DNA of 64,000 nucleotides from JBLMYQ01 sp050260055 (lineage in GTDB: Bacteria; Bacillota; Clostridia; Acetivibrionales; UBA4821), in NCBI GenBank assembly GCA_050260055.1, contig JBLNBO010000022.1, forward strand, positions 62,001-126,000, read 5' to 3'. The translations under genes were made by a program, and so were the position numbers. A model generated the notes under the pieces. It was given only the letters and a program-made list of their open reading frames with translations, did no database searches and was not told the DNA's origin. Positions 33,812-41,774 of this stretch are shown here, in pieces (within the stretch, counting starts at the first letter, position 1; the number at the start of each line of letters is the position of its first letter).

Positions 33812-34207
33812 ATGATTTTTAGTAATGGAACAGAAAAATTATTAATGAAGAAATCTTTAGTCTTATTTGCATTGGCCATATTAATATCCCAACTGCTTTT
33901 TAAATTTAATATTCAATTGTTAATTGGTGTTTCAATCGGATATGCTGTTAGTCTTATCAGGTTAAGAAGTTTGTCCGAAATGATAGGAAATATGTTGTCT
34001 AACACCAAGATTTCACTGCAGATTATTGTGAAATATTTTGGTATTCAATTACTTACGGTAGTTCTTTTATTTGCTTGTGCAGATAAATCATTACAGATTT
34101 TTTTCGCTGCGTCTATAGGAATAAGCATTATAACATTAACAATCATGGTAAATGCGTTAACTGAAGCTATAGGTGTTACAAACAACAACTTCGAATATAA
34201 AACGTGA
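33812..34207 (+). CDS. atpI: AtpI-like ATP synthase subunit I
   Basis: A 131-residue protein with four hydrophobic segments (about 15-32, 36-54, 72-92 and 97-118), in the position of atpI ahead of atpB. AtpI helps assemble the c-ring in Na+ and H+ ATP synthases. Sequence conservation in this family is poor, so the call rests on size, topology and place. The ribosome site before ATG 33812 is weak (GAAGACGAG). Confidence 0.78.
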   Translation: MIFSNGTEKLLMKKSLVLFALAILISQLLFKFNIQLLIGVSIGYAVSLIRLRSLSEMIGNMLSNTKISLQIIVKYFGIQLLTVVLLFACADKSLQIFFAASIGISIITLTIMVNALTEAIGVTNNNFEYKT

Positions 34208-34362
34208 TATGCGGCGCATTGCGGCGTTGTACTTCGGACTCAAAGTGCTCATTTGCACTTAAGCAAACTCCGCGCTTTTCGCCTTGTACGCCTTGCACTG
34301 CTTGCATCTAACGTTTTTAGGAATTAAGGATATGCGGCGCATTACTGCGTTGTACATATATA
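34205..34362. repeat. Intergenic repeat unit with two copies of a 24-base motif
   Basis: GATATGCGGCGCATTGCGGCG-TTGTAC (34206-34231) recurs with two changes at 34329-34354, where TTGCGGCG becomes TTACTGCG. Between them lies a GC-richer, dyad-rich block (AGTGCTCATTTGCACTT; TTTTCGCCTTGTACGCC). Its composition differs sharply from the surrounding AT-rich sequence, so it is probably a mobile or dispersed repeat inserted between atpI and atpB. Confidence 0.6.
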
Positions 34363-34423
34363 AAAAATTTAGTAATAAAATTTAGTTTAAGCAATAAAGA
34401 ATAATAAGGAAAGGAGATGTGAA

Positions 34424-35284
34424 ATGAGTCATCAAGCAGTTACCGCAGTAGAGGACACCACTGTACAAAGTACAACAGCTGCCGAAGTTCAAGCAAAAAC
34501 TGCTGAACATGGCAATCAAAAGGAAAGCTTAGGCGCAGAGCTTACTGCAAAAATGGAAAAGATAACTTATGAAAGCATTAAAGTTGAAGTTCCAGGCTTT
34601 AATATACTTAACTATAATGTAAAACCATTTACAATTCACTTTAATGAATCAATTTTCACAATGTGGGTTCTCACAGCAATAATCATTATTGGTGCAGTTC
34701 TTATCACAAGGAAATTCGAAAAATTCCCAGGGAAAGTACAAAATTTTGCCGAGGCATTAGTAGAAGGTATAAATAGTTTGGCTAAAACAATGATAGGCCA
34801 TCATTGGAAGCCTTTTGCCCCATACTTCGGTACAATAATAATATTCCTTGCGTTTTGTAATACAATTGGAATGCTTGGAATTCCCGAATTTCATATAGGT
34901 GGATTCTTATTCCCAGGGCTTAGGCCCCCAACAAAAGACATAAATCTTCCAGCAGCACTTGCTCTAATGACAATTCTACTTGTTATTGGAAGTCAGCTAA
35001 AATATAAGGGAATAGGCGGAACAATTAAGAGCTGGTTTGAGCCAATTCCGATTATGTTACCGTTCAAGTTGATGGAGTACATAATAAAACCGCTCTCACT
35101 CTGCTTGCGTCTATTTGGTAACGTTTTTGGAGCTTTTGTAATGATGGAATTAATAACTATCGTTTCAAGAAGATTACTTCTTCCACCAATATTTAGTCTT
35201 TACTTTGACATATTTGATGGATTGTTACAAGCGTTTATATTTACATTCTTGTCAATGCTTTATATTGAAGAAGCCATAGAATAA
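34424..35284 (+). CDS. atpB: ATP synthase F0 subunit a
   Basis: The stator a-subunit that provides the ion half-channels. At 286 residues it is longer than usual because of a hydrophilic, Ala/Thr/Glu-rich N-terminal extension of about 60 residues before the first membrane helix. The essential arginine is in SLCLRLFGNVFGAFVM, and GxxLxLRLFGN is the family signature. AAAGGAGATG precedes the ATG. It opens the structural part of the atp operon. Confidence 0.96.
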   Translation: MSHQAVTAVEDTTVQSTTAAEVQAKTAEHGNQKESLGAELTAKMEKITYESIKVEVPGFNILNYNVKPFTIHFNESIFTMWVLTAIIIIGAVLITRKFEKFPGKVQNFAEALVEGINSLAKTMIGHHWKPFAPYFGTIIIFLAFCNTIGMLGIPEFHIGGFLFPGLRPPTKDINLPAALALMTILLVIGSQLKYKGIGGTIKSWFEPIPIMLPFKLMEYIIKPLSLCLRLFGNVFGAFVMMELITIVSRRLLLPPIFSLYFDIFDGLLQAFIFTFLSMLYIEEAIE

Positions 35285-35301
35285 AAAGGGGGTGAAATAC
35301 A

Positions 35302-35523
35302 ATGAATGGATTAATGGGAATAGCAGCAGGTATCGCAGCTCTAACAGGTTTGGGAGCAGGAATAGGTATAGGTATAGCTACAGGTAAGGCAGCTGAAGCT
35401 GTTTCAAGACAGCCAGAAGCAGATGGCAAAATAACCAAAAACTTCGTTTTGGGTATTGCTCTTGCAGAAGCAACTGCAATTTATGGTCTTATCGTTGCAA
35501 TACTTATCTTCACAAAGCTCTAA
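35302..35523 (+). CDS. atpE: ATP synthase F0 subunit c
   Basis: The 73-residue hairpin of the rotor ring. The two helices join at a polar RQPEADGK loop. The ion-binding carboxylate is Glu56 in LAEATAIYG. The extra Na+-ligand positions known from Ilyobacter (Gln in the first helix and Ser after the Glu) are Ile24-region residues and Ala57 here, so the ring is more likely proton-coupled. AAAAGGGGGTG precedes the ATG, a strong site suited to the high copy number of c. Confidence 0.97.
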   Translation: MNGLMGIAAGIAALTGLGAGIGIGIATGKAAEAVSRQPEADGKITKNFVLGIALAEATAIYGLIVAILIFTKL

Positions 35524-35533
35524 TATTAAACAT

Positions 35534-35640
35534 GGCCTGTTTGAGGCAGGCTGACTAGACATAGGCAGTAGGCATAAGACTATTGCTGATACATTTTTCA
35601 TATGAATCGAGTGGTCTTATGTCTAACGCTTGCGTCATCA
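35534..35640. repeat. Inverted-repeat spacer between atpE and atpF
   Basis: The left part reads AGACATA-GGCAGTA-GGCATAAGAC, the right part GTCTTATGTCT, so CATAAGAC and GTCTTATG can pair across about 36 bases. The left arm again shows 7-base units. Similar to other spacers in the operon but of different sequence. Confidence 0.5.
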
Positions 35641-35655
35641 ATTGGGAGGAGAAAA

Positions 35656-36138
35656 ATGCTCAATTTTGATTTTACATTTATTTTAACAATTATTAACATA
35701 TTGTTTTTATACTGGATACTAAAAAAGATTCTTTTCAAGCCTGTTACAAATTTCATGGAAAACAGGGCTAATTCTATAAAAGAAATGTTTGAGTCTGCCC
35801 AAACAAATAAAGAACAATCCGAAACAATGAAGGCTGAACTCAAAGAGCAGCTTGATAAGGCTGTAGAAGAAGCAGAAAAGATTATTAACGAATCCAGAGT
35901 TAAAGCTGAAAAACAATATGAAGAAATATTAAATAAAGCTAAAGAAGACGCAAAATCTCTTGTTGAAAAAGCTCAGAGAGATATTGAAATAGAAAGAAAG
36001 AGCATGGTTAATGAACTTAAGGCTCAAATTGCTGGTATTGCACTTGCAGCTGCTTCTAAAGTTGTCGCAAAGAATATGGACAACGAAACTAACAAGAAGC
36101 TTGTTGACGATTTCATTGATGAGGTAGGTGCTGCATAA
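35656..36138 (+). CDS. atpF: ATP synthase F0 subunit b
   Basis: The peripheral stalk b-subunit. ATG 35656 follows GGGAGGAG; an upstream in-frame ATG at 35602 lies within the repeat and is not used. The 160 residues have one N-terminal membrane helix (about 3-25) and then a long charged helix (about 35-130) with the typical right-handed-coil composition (EEAEKIINESRVKAEKQYEEIL). The stop codon overlaps the atpH start (TAATG). Confidence 0.96.
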   Translation: MLNFDFTFILTIINILFLYWILKKILFKPVTNFMENRANSIKEMFESAQTNKEQSETMKAELKEQLDKAVEEAEKIINESRVKAEKQYEEILNKAKEDAKSLVEKAQRDIEIERKSMVNELKAQIAGIALAAASKVVAKNMDNETNKKLVDDFIDEVGAA

Positions 36139-36668
36139 TGCCGCTTGTTGAAAAAAGGTATGCCGAAGCATTAATCAGAATTGGTGTTGATAAAAACTTA
36201 ATTGATACTTTTAAAGCTGATATGGAAAGTATTGAAAAAACAATAGCAGAAAATATCGAGCTTAAGAAGTTTCTTAACAATCCAAGCTTAAAAAGCAGCA
36301 GCAAAAAAGAAGTTATAGAAAAGATATTTGGAAAAGAAGCTCACAAAGATACAGTGAATTTTATTAAAATCCTTGTTGATAAAGGAAGAATGAAAAACTT
36401 TTCCGAAATTATTGAACAGTATAGCTTACTTGCCGACGAAATTAAAAAATGCCTTAATTTAAAGGTAATATCTTCTGAAGCACTTTCTGACAGCCAGATT
36501 AAAAAACTTGGTGAAAAATTAAGGGTTGTATATGGCAGTCAAAGTGTAAAAGTTGACAATATTATTGATTCATCAATACTCGGTGGAGTGGTTGTAAAAA
36601 TTGGTGATAAGATGATAGATGGAAGTGTAAAAGGCAAGCTGGATAGAATGCAAAGCGCAATAGGCTAA
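36138..36668 (+). CDS. atpH: ATP synthase F1 subunit delta
   Basis: The delta (OSCP) subunit caps the F1 head and holds subunit b. The 176 residues have the N-terminal six-helix domain (VEKRYAEALIRIGVDKN) and the C-terminal region with the signature SSILGGVVVKIGDKMIDGSVKGKLDRM. Its ATG overlaps the atpF stop. Confidence 0.96.
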   Translation: MPLVEKRYAEALIRIGVDKNLIDTFKADMESIEKTIAENIELKKFLNNPSLKSSSKKEVIEKIFGKEAHKDTVNFIKILVDKGRMKNFSEIIEQYSLLADEIKKCLNLKVISSEALSDSQIKKLGEKLRVVYGSQSVKVDNIIDSSILGGVVVKIGDKMIDGSVKGKLDRMQSAIG

Positions 36669-36775
36669 AATCAGCGCTGGGCGCTGAGTCCTGAGTGCTG
36701 AGTAAAATTCAAGAAAATCCAAAAGATTTTTATGGGGTTACCCAGAACTCAGAACCCAGAGCTCAGAACATGTTT
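36669..36775. repeat. Intergenic element with CTGAGTx heptamer arms (atpH-atpA)
   Basis: The left arm contains CTGAGTC-CTGAGTG-CTGAGTA (7-base units). The right arm contains CAGAACT-CAGAACC-CAGAGCT-CAGAAC, its approximate inverse, and about 35 bases lie between. There is no coding content. The structure is the same as in the AACTGTC elements but with a different unit. Confidence 0.65.
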
Positions 36776-36810
36776 AACGGCTGATAGCCAAATACAAGAG
36801 GAGGGTAAAA

Positions 36811-38325
36811 ATGAAAGTAAGACCTGAAGAAATTAGTTCAATATTGAAACAACAAATAGAAAACTATGATATGAAAACCAAGGAAGAAGATATTGGTTAT
36901 GTTCTTCAAGCCGGAGACGGTATTGCAAGAATTTATGGATTAGAAGGTGCAACATATGGCGAACTTCTTGATTTCGGAAACAATATCTTCGGAATGGCGC
37001 TTAACCTTGAAGAAGACAACGTTGGTTGCGTGCTTTTCGGAGGAGAAGAAGAGGTTAAAGAAGGAACAATTGTAAAAAGAACAAAGAGAATGGTTGAAGT
37101 TCCAACTGGTGATGCTCTTATTGGAAGAGTTGTTGATCCCCTTGGAAGACCGCTTGATGGTAAGGGCGAAATAAAAACGGATAAGTTCAGACCAATTGAG
37201 TTTCTTGCTCCAGGTGTTATTGACAGAAAATCAGTTAATAAACCGGTGCAGACAGGTATTATGGCAATAGATTCTATGATACCAATCGGAAGAGGTCAGA
37301 GAGAGCTTATTATTGGTGACAGACAGACAGGTAAAACTGCGGTTGCAATTGATACAATTCTCAATCAAAAAGGACAGAATATGATTTGTATTTATGTTGC
37401 AATTGGACAGAAAGCTTCTTCTGTTGCTAGTATTGTTAATTTGCTTGAACAAAAAGGAGCAATGGAATATACAATTGTTGTTTCTTCTACAGCAAGTGAG
37501 ATGTCAACAATTCAGTACATTGCACCATACGCTGGCTGTGCAATGGCAGAAGAATTCTTATATTCACAAAATAAGGATGTCTTGATAATATATGATGACC
37601 TTTCAAAGCATGCACAAGCATACAGAGCTATGTCACTTCTTCTCAGAAGACCTCCAGGAAGAGAAGCATATCCTGGCGATGTTTTCTATTTACATTCAAG
37701 ATTGCTTGAAAGAGCTGTAAGACTTAGTGACGAGCTTGGCGGAGGTTCAATTACAGCACTACCTATTATTGAAACGCTTGCAAGTGACGTTTCTGCATAT
37801 ATTCCAACAAACGTTATTTCGATAACAGATGGTCAGATATACCTTGAATCAGAATTGTTCTTTTCTGGTATCAGACCTGCTGTTAATGTTGGTTTGTCAG
37901 TTTCCAGAGTTGGAGGTTCTGCACAAATCAAGGCTATGAGAAAGGTTGCAGGAAAGCTTAGACTTAGTCTTGCTCAGTTTAGAGAGCTTGCAGCATTTGC
38001 TCAATTTGGTTCAGAACTCGACAAACACACCCGCGATAGCTTGATGCAGGGTGAAAGACTTGTTGAAACTCTAAAGCAGGATCAATATTATACAATGCCG
38101 GTTGAGCATCAGGTTGTTGTTCTGTACTCGGGGATTAATGGATACCTAATGGATGTTGACACAAAACAGGCTAGAAAATTCAATGCAGGGTTAGTTGAAT
38201 TTATTGGGGAGAAGTATCCAGAAGTATACAAATCAATTGTTGAAACAGGCGAATTAAAAGCTGAAACTGAAGAGACTATAAAGAAGGCAATTGAGGAATA
38301 TAAGAGCATGAGATTCAGAGCGTAA
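36811..38325 (+). CDS. atpA: ATP synthase F1 subunit alpha
   Basis: The non-catalytic nucleotide-binding subunit, 504 residues. The Walker A is GDRQTGKT near residues 170-177, and the family signature PGREAYPGDVFYLHSRLLERA follows. The arginine finger lies in the GIRPAVNVGLSVSRVGG stretch. GAGGAGGG precedes the ATG. A standard atp operon member. Confidence 0.98.
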   Translation: MKVRPEEISSILKQQIENYDMKTKEEDIGYVLQAGDGIARIYGLEGATYGELLDFGNNIFGMALNLEEDNVGCVLFGGEEEVKEGTIVKRTKRMVEVPTGDALIGRVVDPLGRPLDGKGEIKTDKFRPIEFLAPGVIDRKSVNKPVQTGIMAIDSMIPIGRGQRELIIGDRQTGKTAVAIDTILNQKGQNMICIYVAIGQKASSVASIVNLLEQKGAMEYTIVVSSTASEMSTIQYIAPYAGCAMAEEFLYSQNKDVLIIYDDLSKHAQAYRAMSLLLRRPPGREAYPGDVFYLHSRLLERAVRLSDELGGGSITALPIIETLASDVSAYIPTNVISITDGQIYLESELFFSGIRPAVNVGLSVSRVGGSAQIKAMRKVAGKLRLSLAQFRELAAFAQFGSELDKHTRDSLMQGERLVETLKQDQYYTMPVEHQVVVLYSGINGYLMDVDTKQARKFNAGLVEFIGEKYPEVYKSIVETGELKAETEETIKKAIEEYKSMRFRA

Positions 38326-38330
38326 AAGTT

Positions 38331-38513
38331 AGTTGACAGTTGACAATGTAAAGTTAACAGTTAAAGACTAACAACTAGCAATTGAGTTGATTAAATAGGC
38401 TGATATGAAATGATATAACTAATAGAAAAGTTGATTTGATGAGTTGATATTTCCAGGGTTGTGACTTTTGGCTTTTAACTGTAAACTGTCAACTATCAAC
38501 TGTCAACTGTAAA
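38331..38513. repeat. Intergenic inverted-repeat element with heptamer arms (atpA-atpG)
   Basis: The left arm (38331-38365) is built from AGTTGAC-AGTTGAC-AATGTAA-AGTTAAC-AGTTAAA units. The right arm (38475-38513) is AACTGTA-AACTGTC-AACTATC-AACTGTC-AACTGTA, its inverse. About 110 AT-rich bases lie between. It is the clearest member of the family in this window. Confidence 0.75.
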
Positions 38514-38532
38514 GGGTAGGTGAGAACATTAA

Positions 38533-39402
38533 ATGGCTAGTGCTAGAGAAATCAAGCTTAGAATGAAAAGCATAAAAGAGACCAAAAAGATTACTAAAGC
38601 TATGAAGCTTTTAGCAGCACAAAAACTGAAAAAGTCCAGACAGCAATTGGAGCAAACCCTTCCATTTTTCAAGAAGGTTCAGGAGACAATAGCTGATATA
38701 TTGCTTCGTACAAGAGATATAGATGTAAAATATTTTGAGCAAAGAGAAACCAAGCCAGAAAAAAAGACATTGTATATTGTAATTGCTGGTGATAGGGGTT
38801 TGGCAGGTGGCTACAACAGTAATGTTATAAAGCTTGCTGAAAGAAGTATCAAAGATAAAAATGATTCATTGATTTTAACAATTGGTCATGTGTGCCATAA
38901 CAATTTCAAGAGGAAGGGGTATTCAATATTAAATGAATATGCTTATCCTTCCCAAAATCCTAGTGTTTACAGAGCAAGGGAAATTGGAGAAGTAGTCATT
39001 GAGGAGTTTTTAAACGGTACAATCGATGAGGTCTATCTAGTATATACTTTGATGGTTAGCGCATTAAAGCTTGAACCTCAAATTACTAGGCTGCTGCCAC
39101 TTGATATTGATAATATGAAGAATATCGATTTGACGCAGGAAAGAAGGGCGACCTTCTTATATGAGCCTTCACCGAATGCAGTATTTGATACACTAGTACC
39201 AAAATATCTTAAAGGTCTTTTGTATGGTGCATTGGTAGAATCTTTTACAAGCGAAATGAGTGCTAAAATGACTGCGATGGATAGTGCTACATCTAATGCT
39301 GACAAAATGATTAAGAAGCTGACATTGTCATATAACAGAGCACGTCAAGCTGCGATAACCCAAGAAATATCGGAAATTGTGGGCGGAGCGGCAGTGCTGT
39401 AA
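38533..39402 (+). CDS. atpG: ATP synthase F1 subunit gamma
   Basis: The central rotor shaft, 289 residues. The N-terminal helix (MASAREIKLRMKSIKETKKITKAMKLLAAQKL) and the C-terminal helix (ATSNADKMIKKLTLSYNRARQAAITQEISEIVGGA) are the conserved coiled-coil pair. The Rossmann-like part has VIAGDRGLAGGYNSNV. GTAGGTGAG lies upstream of the ATG, at the edge of the repeat element. Confidence 0.97.
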   Translation: MASAREIKLRMKSIKETKKITKAMKLLAAQKLKKSRQQLEQTLPFFKKVQETIADILLRTRDIDVKYFEQRETKPEKKTLYIVIAGDRGLAGGYNSNVIKLAERSIKDKNDSLILTIGHVCHNNFKRKGYSILNEYAYPSQNPSVYRAREIGEVVIEEFLNGTIDEVYLVYTLMVSALKLEPQITRLLPLDIDNMKNIDLTQERRATFLYEPSPNAVFDTLVPKYLKGLLYGALVESFTSEMSAKMTAMDSATSNADKMIKKLTLSYNRARQAAITQEISEIVGGAAVL

Positions 39403-39404
39403 AA

Positions 39405-39430
39405 CAGTTTAAAATTGACAGTTGATAGTT
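39405..39430. repeat. Solitary heptamer-arm fragment (atpG-atpD)
   Basis: AAATTGACAGTTGATAGTT matches one arm of the elements at 2427-2598 and 38331-38513 but no inverse partner lies in this 81-base spacer. It looks like a remnant or single-arm copy. Confidence 0.5.
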
Positions 39431-39483
39431 GGGGCGTATCGTATAAGCCCGAAAGAGAAATTAAAGTAGAAGGAGTGTAAAAT

Positions 39484-40875
39484 ATGCCAGAAAATGTAGG
39501 AAAAATCATGCAGGTAATTGGACCGGTTATAGACGTTAAGTTTGAACAAGGTTTACTTCCTGCAATATATAGTGCTGTAAGAATCAACAGAGCTGAAGAC
39601 AAGATTGTTGCTGAAGTTATGCAGCATCTTGGAAACGATACAGTAAGATGTGTTGCTATGTCTTCTACTGATGGTCTTGCAAGAGGTATGGAAGCTATTG
39701 ACACAGGGGCTCCAATAACAGTTCCTGTTGGTAAAGGTGCACTTGGAAGAGTTTTCAATGTTTTGGGAGAAGCAATTGATAAACAAGGTGAGGTAAAAGC
39801 TTCAGAGTATTTACCAATTCACAGACCAGCACCAGAGTTTACTGAACAAGCACCTGCTACAGAAATACTTGAAACAGGAATAAAGGTTGTTGACCTTCTT
39901 GCTCCTTATGCAAAGGGAGGAAAGATAGGTTTGTTCGGTGGAGCGGGAGTTGGTAAAACAGTTCTTATCATGGAACTTATCAGAAACATTGCTCATGAGC
40001 ATGGAGGTTTCTCAGTATTTGGCGGCGTTGGTGAACGTTCCAGAGAAGGAAATGATTTATGGAATGAAATGAAAGAATCAGGAGTTATGGATAAGACAGC
40101 GATGGTGTTCGGACAAATGAATGAGCCTCCTGGTGCAAGAATGAGAGTTGGTCTTACAGCATTGACAATGGCAGAATACTTTAGAGACCAAGAAGGACAA
40201 GACGTTCTTCTGTTCATAGATAACATATTCAGATTCATTCAGGCTGGTTCTGAAGTTTCTGCTCTTCTTGGTAGAGTACCATCAGCGGTTGGTTACCAGC
40301 CAACACTTGCAACAGACGTTGGAACTCTTCAGGAAAGAATAACTTCAACCAAGAAAGGTTCTGTAACGTCAGTTCAGGCAATTTACGTTCCTGCCGATGA
40401 CTTGACAGACCCTGCACCTGCAACAACATTTGCCCACTTGGATGCAACAACAGTTCTTTCAAGAGCAATAGTTGAAAAAGGAATTTACCCTGCAGTGGAT
40501 CCGCTAGACTCAACTTCAAAAATTCTTGATCCAAGAATAGTTGGACAAGAGCATTATGAAGTAGCTAGAAAGGTTCAAGCTATTCTTCAGAGATATAAAG
40601 AATTACAAGATATAATAGCTATACTTGGTATGGATGAATTGACTGAAGACGATAAGTTGGTTGTTTTCCGTGCAAGGAAAGTTGAAAAGTTCTTATCACA
40701 GCCATTCTTCGTTGCTGAAGCATTTACCGGTTCAGCAGGTAAGTATGTTCCGATTAAGGATACAATTGCAGGATTTAAGGAAATCGTTGAAGGTAAGTTA
40801 GATGATATTCCAGAAAACTGCTTCTTGATGGCTGGATCTATAGAAGAGGTAAAAGAGAAAGCTGCAAAGCTGTAG
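39484..40875 (+). CDS. atpD: ATP synthase F1 subunit beta
   Basis: The catalytic subunit, 463 residues. Walker A is GGAGVGKT near residues 152-159, the catalytic Glu is in GVGERSREGNDLW, Walker B is VLLFIDNIFRF, and the DELSEED-type loop is MDELTEDDK. AGAAGGAG precedes the ATG. Together with alpha it forms the ATP-making hexamer. Confidence 0.98.
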   Translation: MPENVGKIMQVIGPVIDVKFEQGLLPAIYSAVRINRAEDKIVAEVMQHLGNDTVRCVAMSSTDGLARGMEAIDTGAPITVPVGKGALGRVFNVLGEAIDKQGEVKASEYLPIHRPAPEFTEQAPATEILETGIKVVDLLAPYAKGGKIGLFGGAGVGKTVLIMELIRNIAHEHGGFSVFGGVGERSREGNDLWNEMKESGVMDKTAMVFGQMNEPPGARMRVGLTALTMAEYFRDQEGQDVLLFIDNIFRFIQAGSEVSALLGRVPSAVGYQPTLATDVGTLQERITSTKKGSVTSVQAIYVPADDLTDPAPATTFAHLDATTVLSRAIVEKGIYPAVDPLDSTSKILDPRIVGQEHYEVARKVQAILQRYKELQDIIAILGMDELTEDDKLVVFRARKVEKFLSQPFFVAEAFTGSAGKYVPIKDTIAGFKEIVEGKLDDIPENCFLMAGSIEEVKEKAAKL

Positions 40876-40887
40876 GGGGTATAAAAA

Positions 40888-41295
40888 ATGGCAACTTTTT
40901 ATCTTGAAGTAGTAACTCCCGAAAGAAAATTCTTCGAGGGTCAAGCAGAGATGATAATAGTTCATACGCCAGAGGGTGAGATTGGTATATTAAAAGACCA
41001 TGAACAAGCTGTTATAGCTGTTACTGCAGGAGTTGCTAGAATTCTTGCGGATGGAGTTTGGAAAGAGGCGGCTATTACCCCTGGTTTTATGGAAGTAACT
41101 CCAGAAAAAACTATTCTTCTTGTTGATACAGCTGAATGGCCTGAAGAAATAGATATTAACAGGGCAAAAGCGGCTAAAGAGAGAGCTGAAGAAAGACTTC
41201 AACAGAAACTGGCATACCAGGAGTATATTAGGTCTCAAGCTTCTCTTGCAAGAGCACTTGCAAGGTTAAAGGCAACAAAACAAGTTAGGTTTTAA
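40888..41295 (+). CDS. atpC: ATP synthase F1 subunit epsilon
   Basis: The 135-residue epsilon subunit has the N-terminal beta sandwich (YLEVVTPERKFFEGQAEMIIVHTPEGEIGIL) and the C-terminal two-helix inhibitory hairpin (INRAKAAKERAEERLQQ and the ALARLKATKQV tail). AGGGGG lies just upstream, 12 bases after atpD. The last gene of the atp operon. Confidence 0.96.
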   Translation: MATFYLEVVTPERKFFEGQAEMIIVHTPEGEIGILKDHEQAVIAVTAGVARILADGVWKEAAITPGFMEVTPEKTILLVDTAEWPEEIDINRAKAAKERAEERLQQKLAYQEYIRSQASLARALARLKATKQVRF

Positions 41296-41299
41296 TAAA

Positions 41300-41334
41300 A
41301 AATAAAGCAGGCTAAAAGCCTGCTTTATTTTTTA
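41300..41334. terminator. Bidirectional terminator of the atp operon
   Basis: AAATAAAGCAGGC, 5-base loop, GCCTGCTTTATTT, with TTTATT following. It also serves the convergent small gene that ends at 41339. Confidence 0.92.
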
Positions 41335-41338
41335 TTAA

Positions 41339-41563
41339 CTACTTTTTCACCCAGTGTTCTGCCTTATCCTTTATATAGTTCTTGATTAACAATTCATCCT
41401 CTTTACTTAACATTTCTTCTGATTCGTTATTTATCGATTCTATTACTTCTTTAGTAATGCTATTAACCGCTTGGAGTGAAGCTTTTTCCACTGCTTTATT
41501 ATATAGGGCTATGAAACGTCTTTTAATTACTAATAAGTCTTCTTCTGAAAACAATTGTTGCAT
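41339..41563 (-). CDS. Small charged protein, unknown
   Basis: From ATG 41563 on the - strand, 6 bases after GGAGG, the product has 74 residues. It is all-helical by composition, Glu/Lys-rich, with no membrane segment (MQQLFSEEDLLVIKRRFIALYNKAVEKA...). No domain is recognised. A longer in-frame extension to 41674 lacks a ribosome site and covers AT-rich spacer. It is convergent with the atp operon. Confidence 0.6.
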   Translation of the reverse strand: MQQLFSEEDLLVIKRRFIALYNKAVEKASLQAVNSITKEVIESINNESEEMLSKEDELLIKNYIKDKAEHWVKK

Positions 41564-41774
41564 AATATTCCTCCATAGTATCTTATTTGCAAAGCCAAAA
41601 CTTACTATGTATAGCGAAATATGCATAATTCTAGTATAATTATAACATAAACGAAATTTCTTTGCTATTTTCAAACAAACAAAAAATCAACAAAAACCTA
41701 TATAAAATTATCATTTATGCCGATATATGATATGGCGGTTTATTGTCTTCAAATCTAAGGAGGAGCATAATTTG

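Noticed and set aside
38331..38513. Heptamer array as a CRISPR-like or satellite array
   Set aside because: Units are only 7 bases without spacers and are arranged as two inverted arms; no cas genes are present.
41703..41726. Possible sigma-D promoter (TAAA ... GCCGATAT) before FN3 giant A
   Set aside because: The spacing between the two boxes is 12, not 15, and the -35 at correct spacing is poor. The -10 match alone is not enough.
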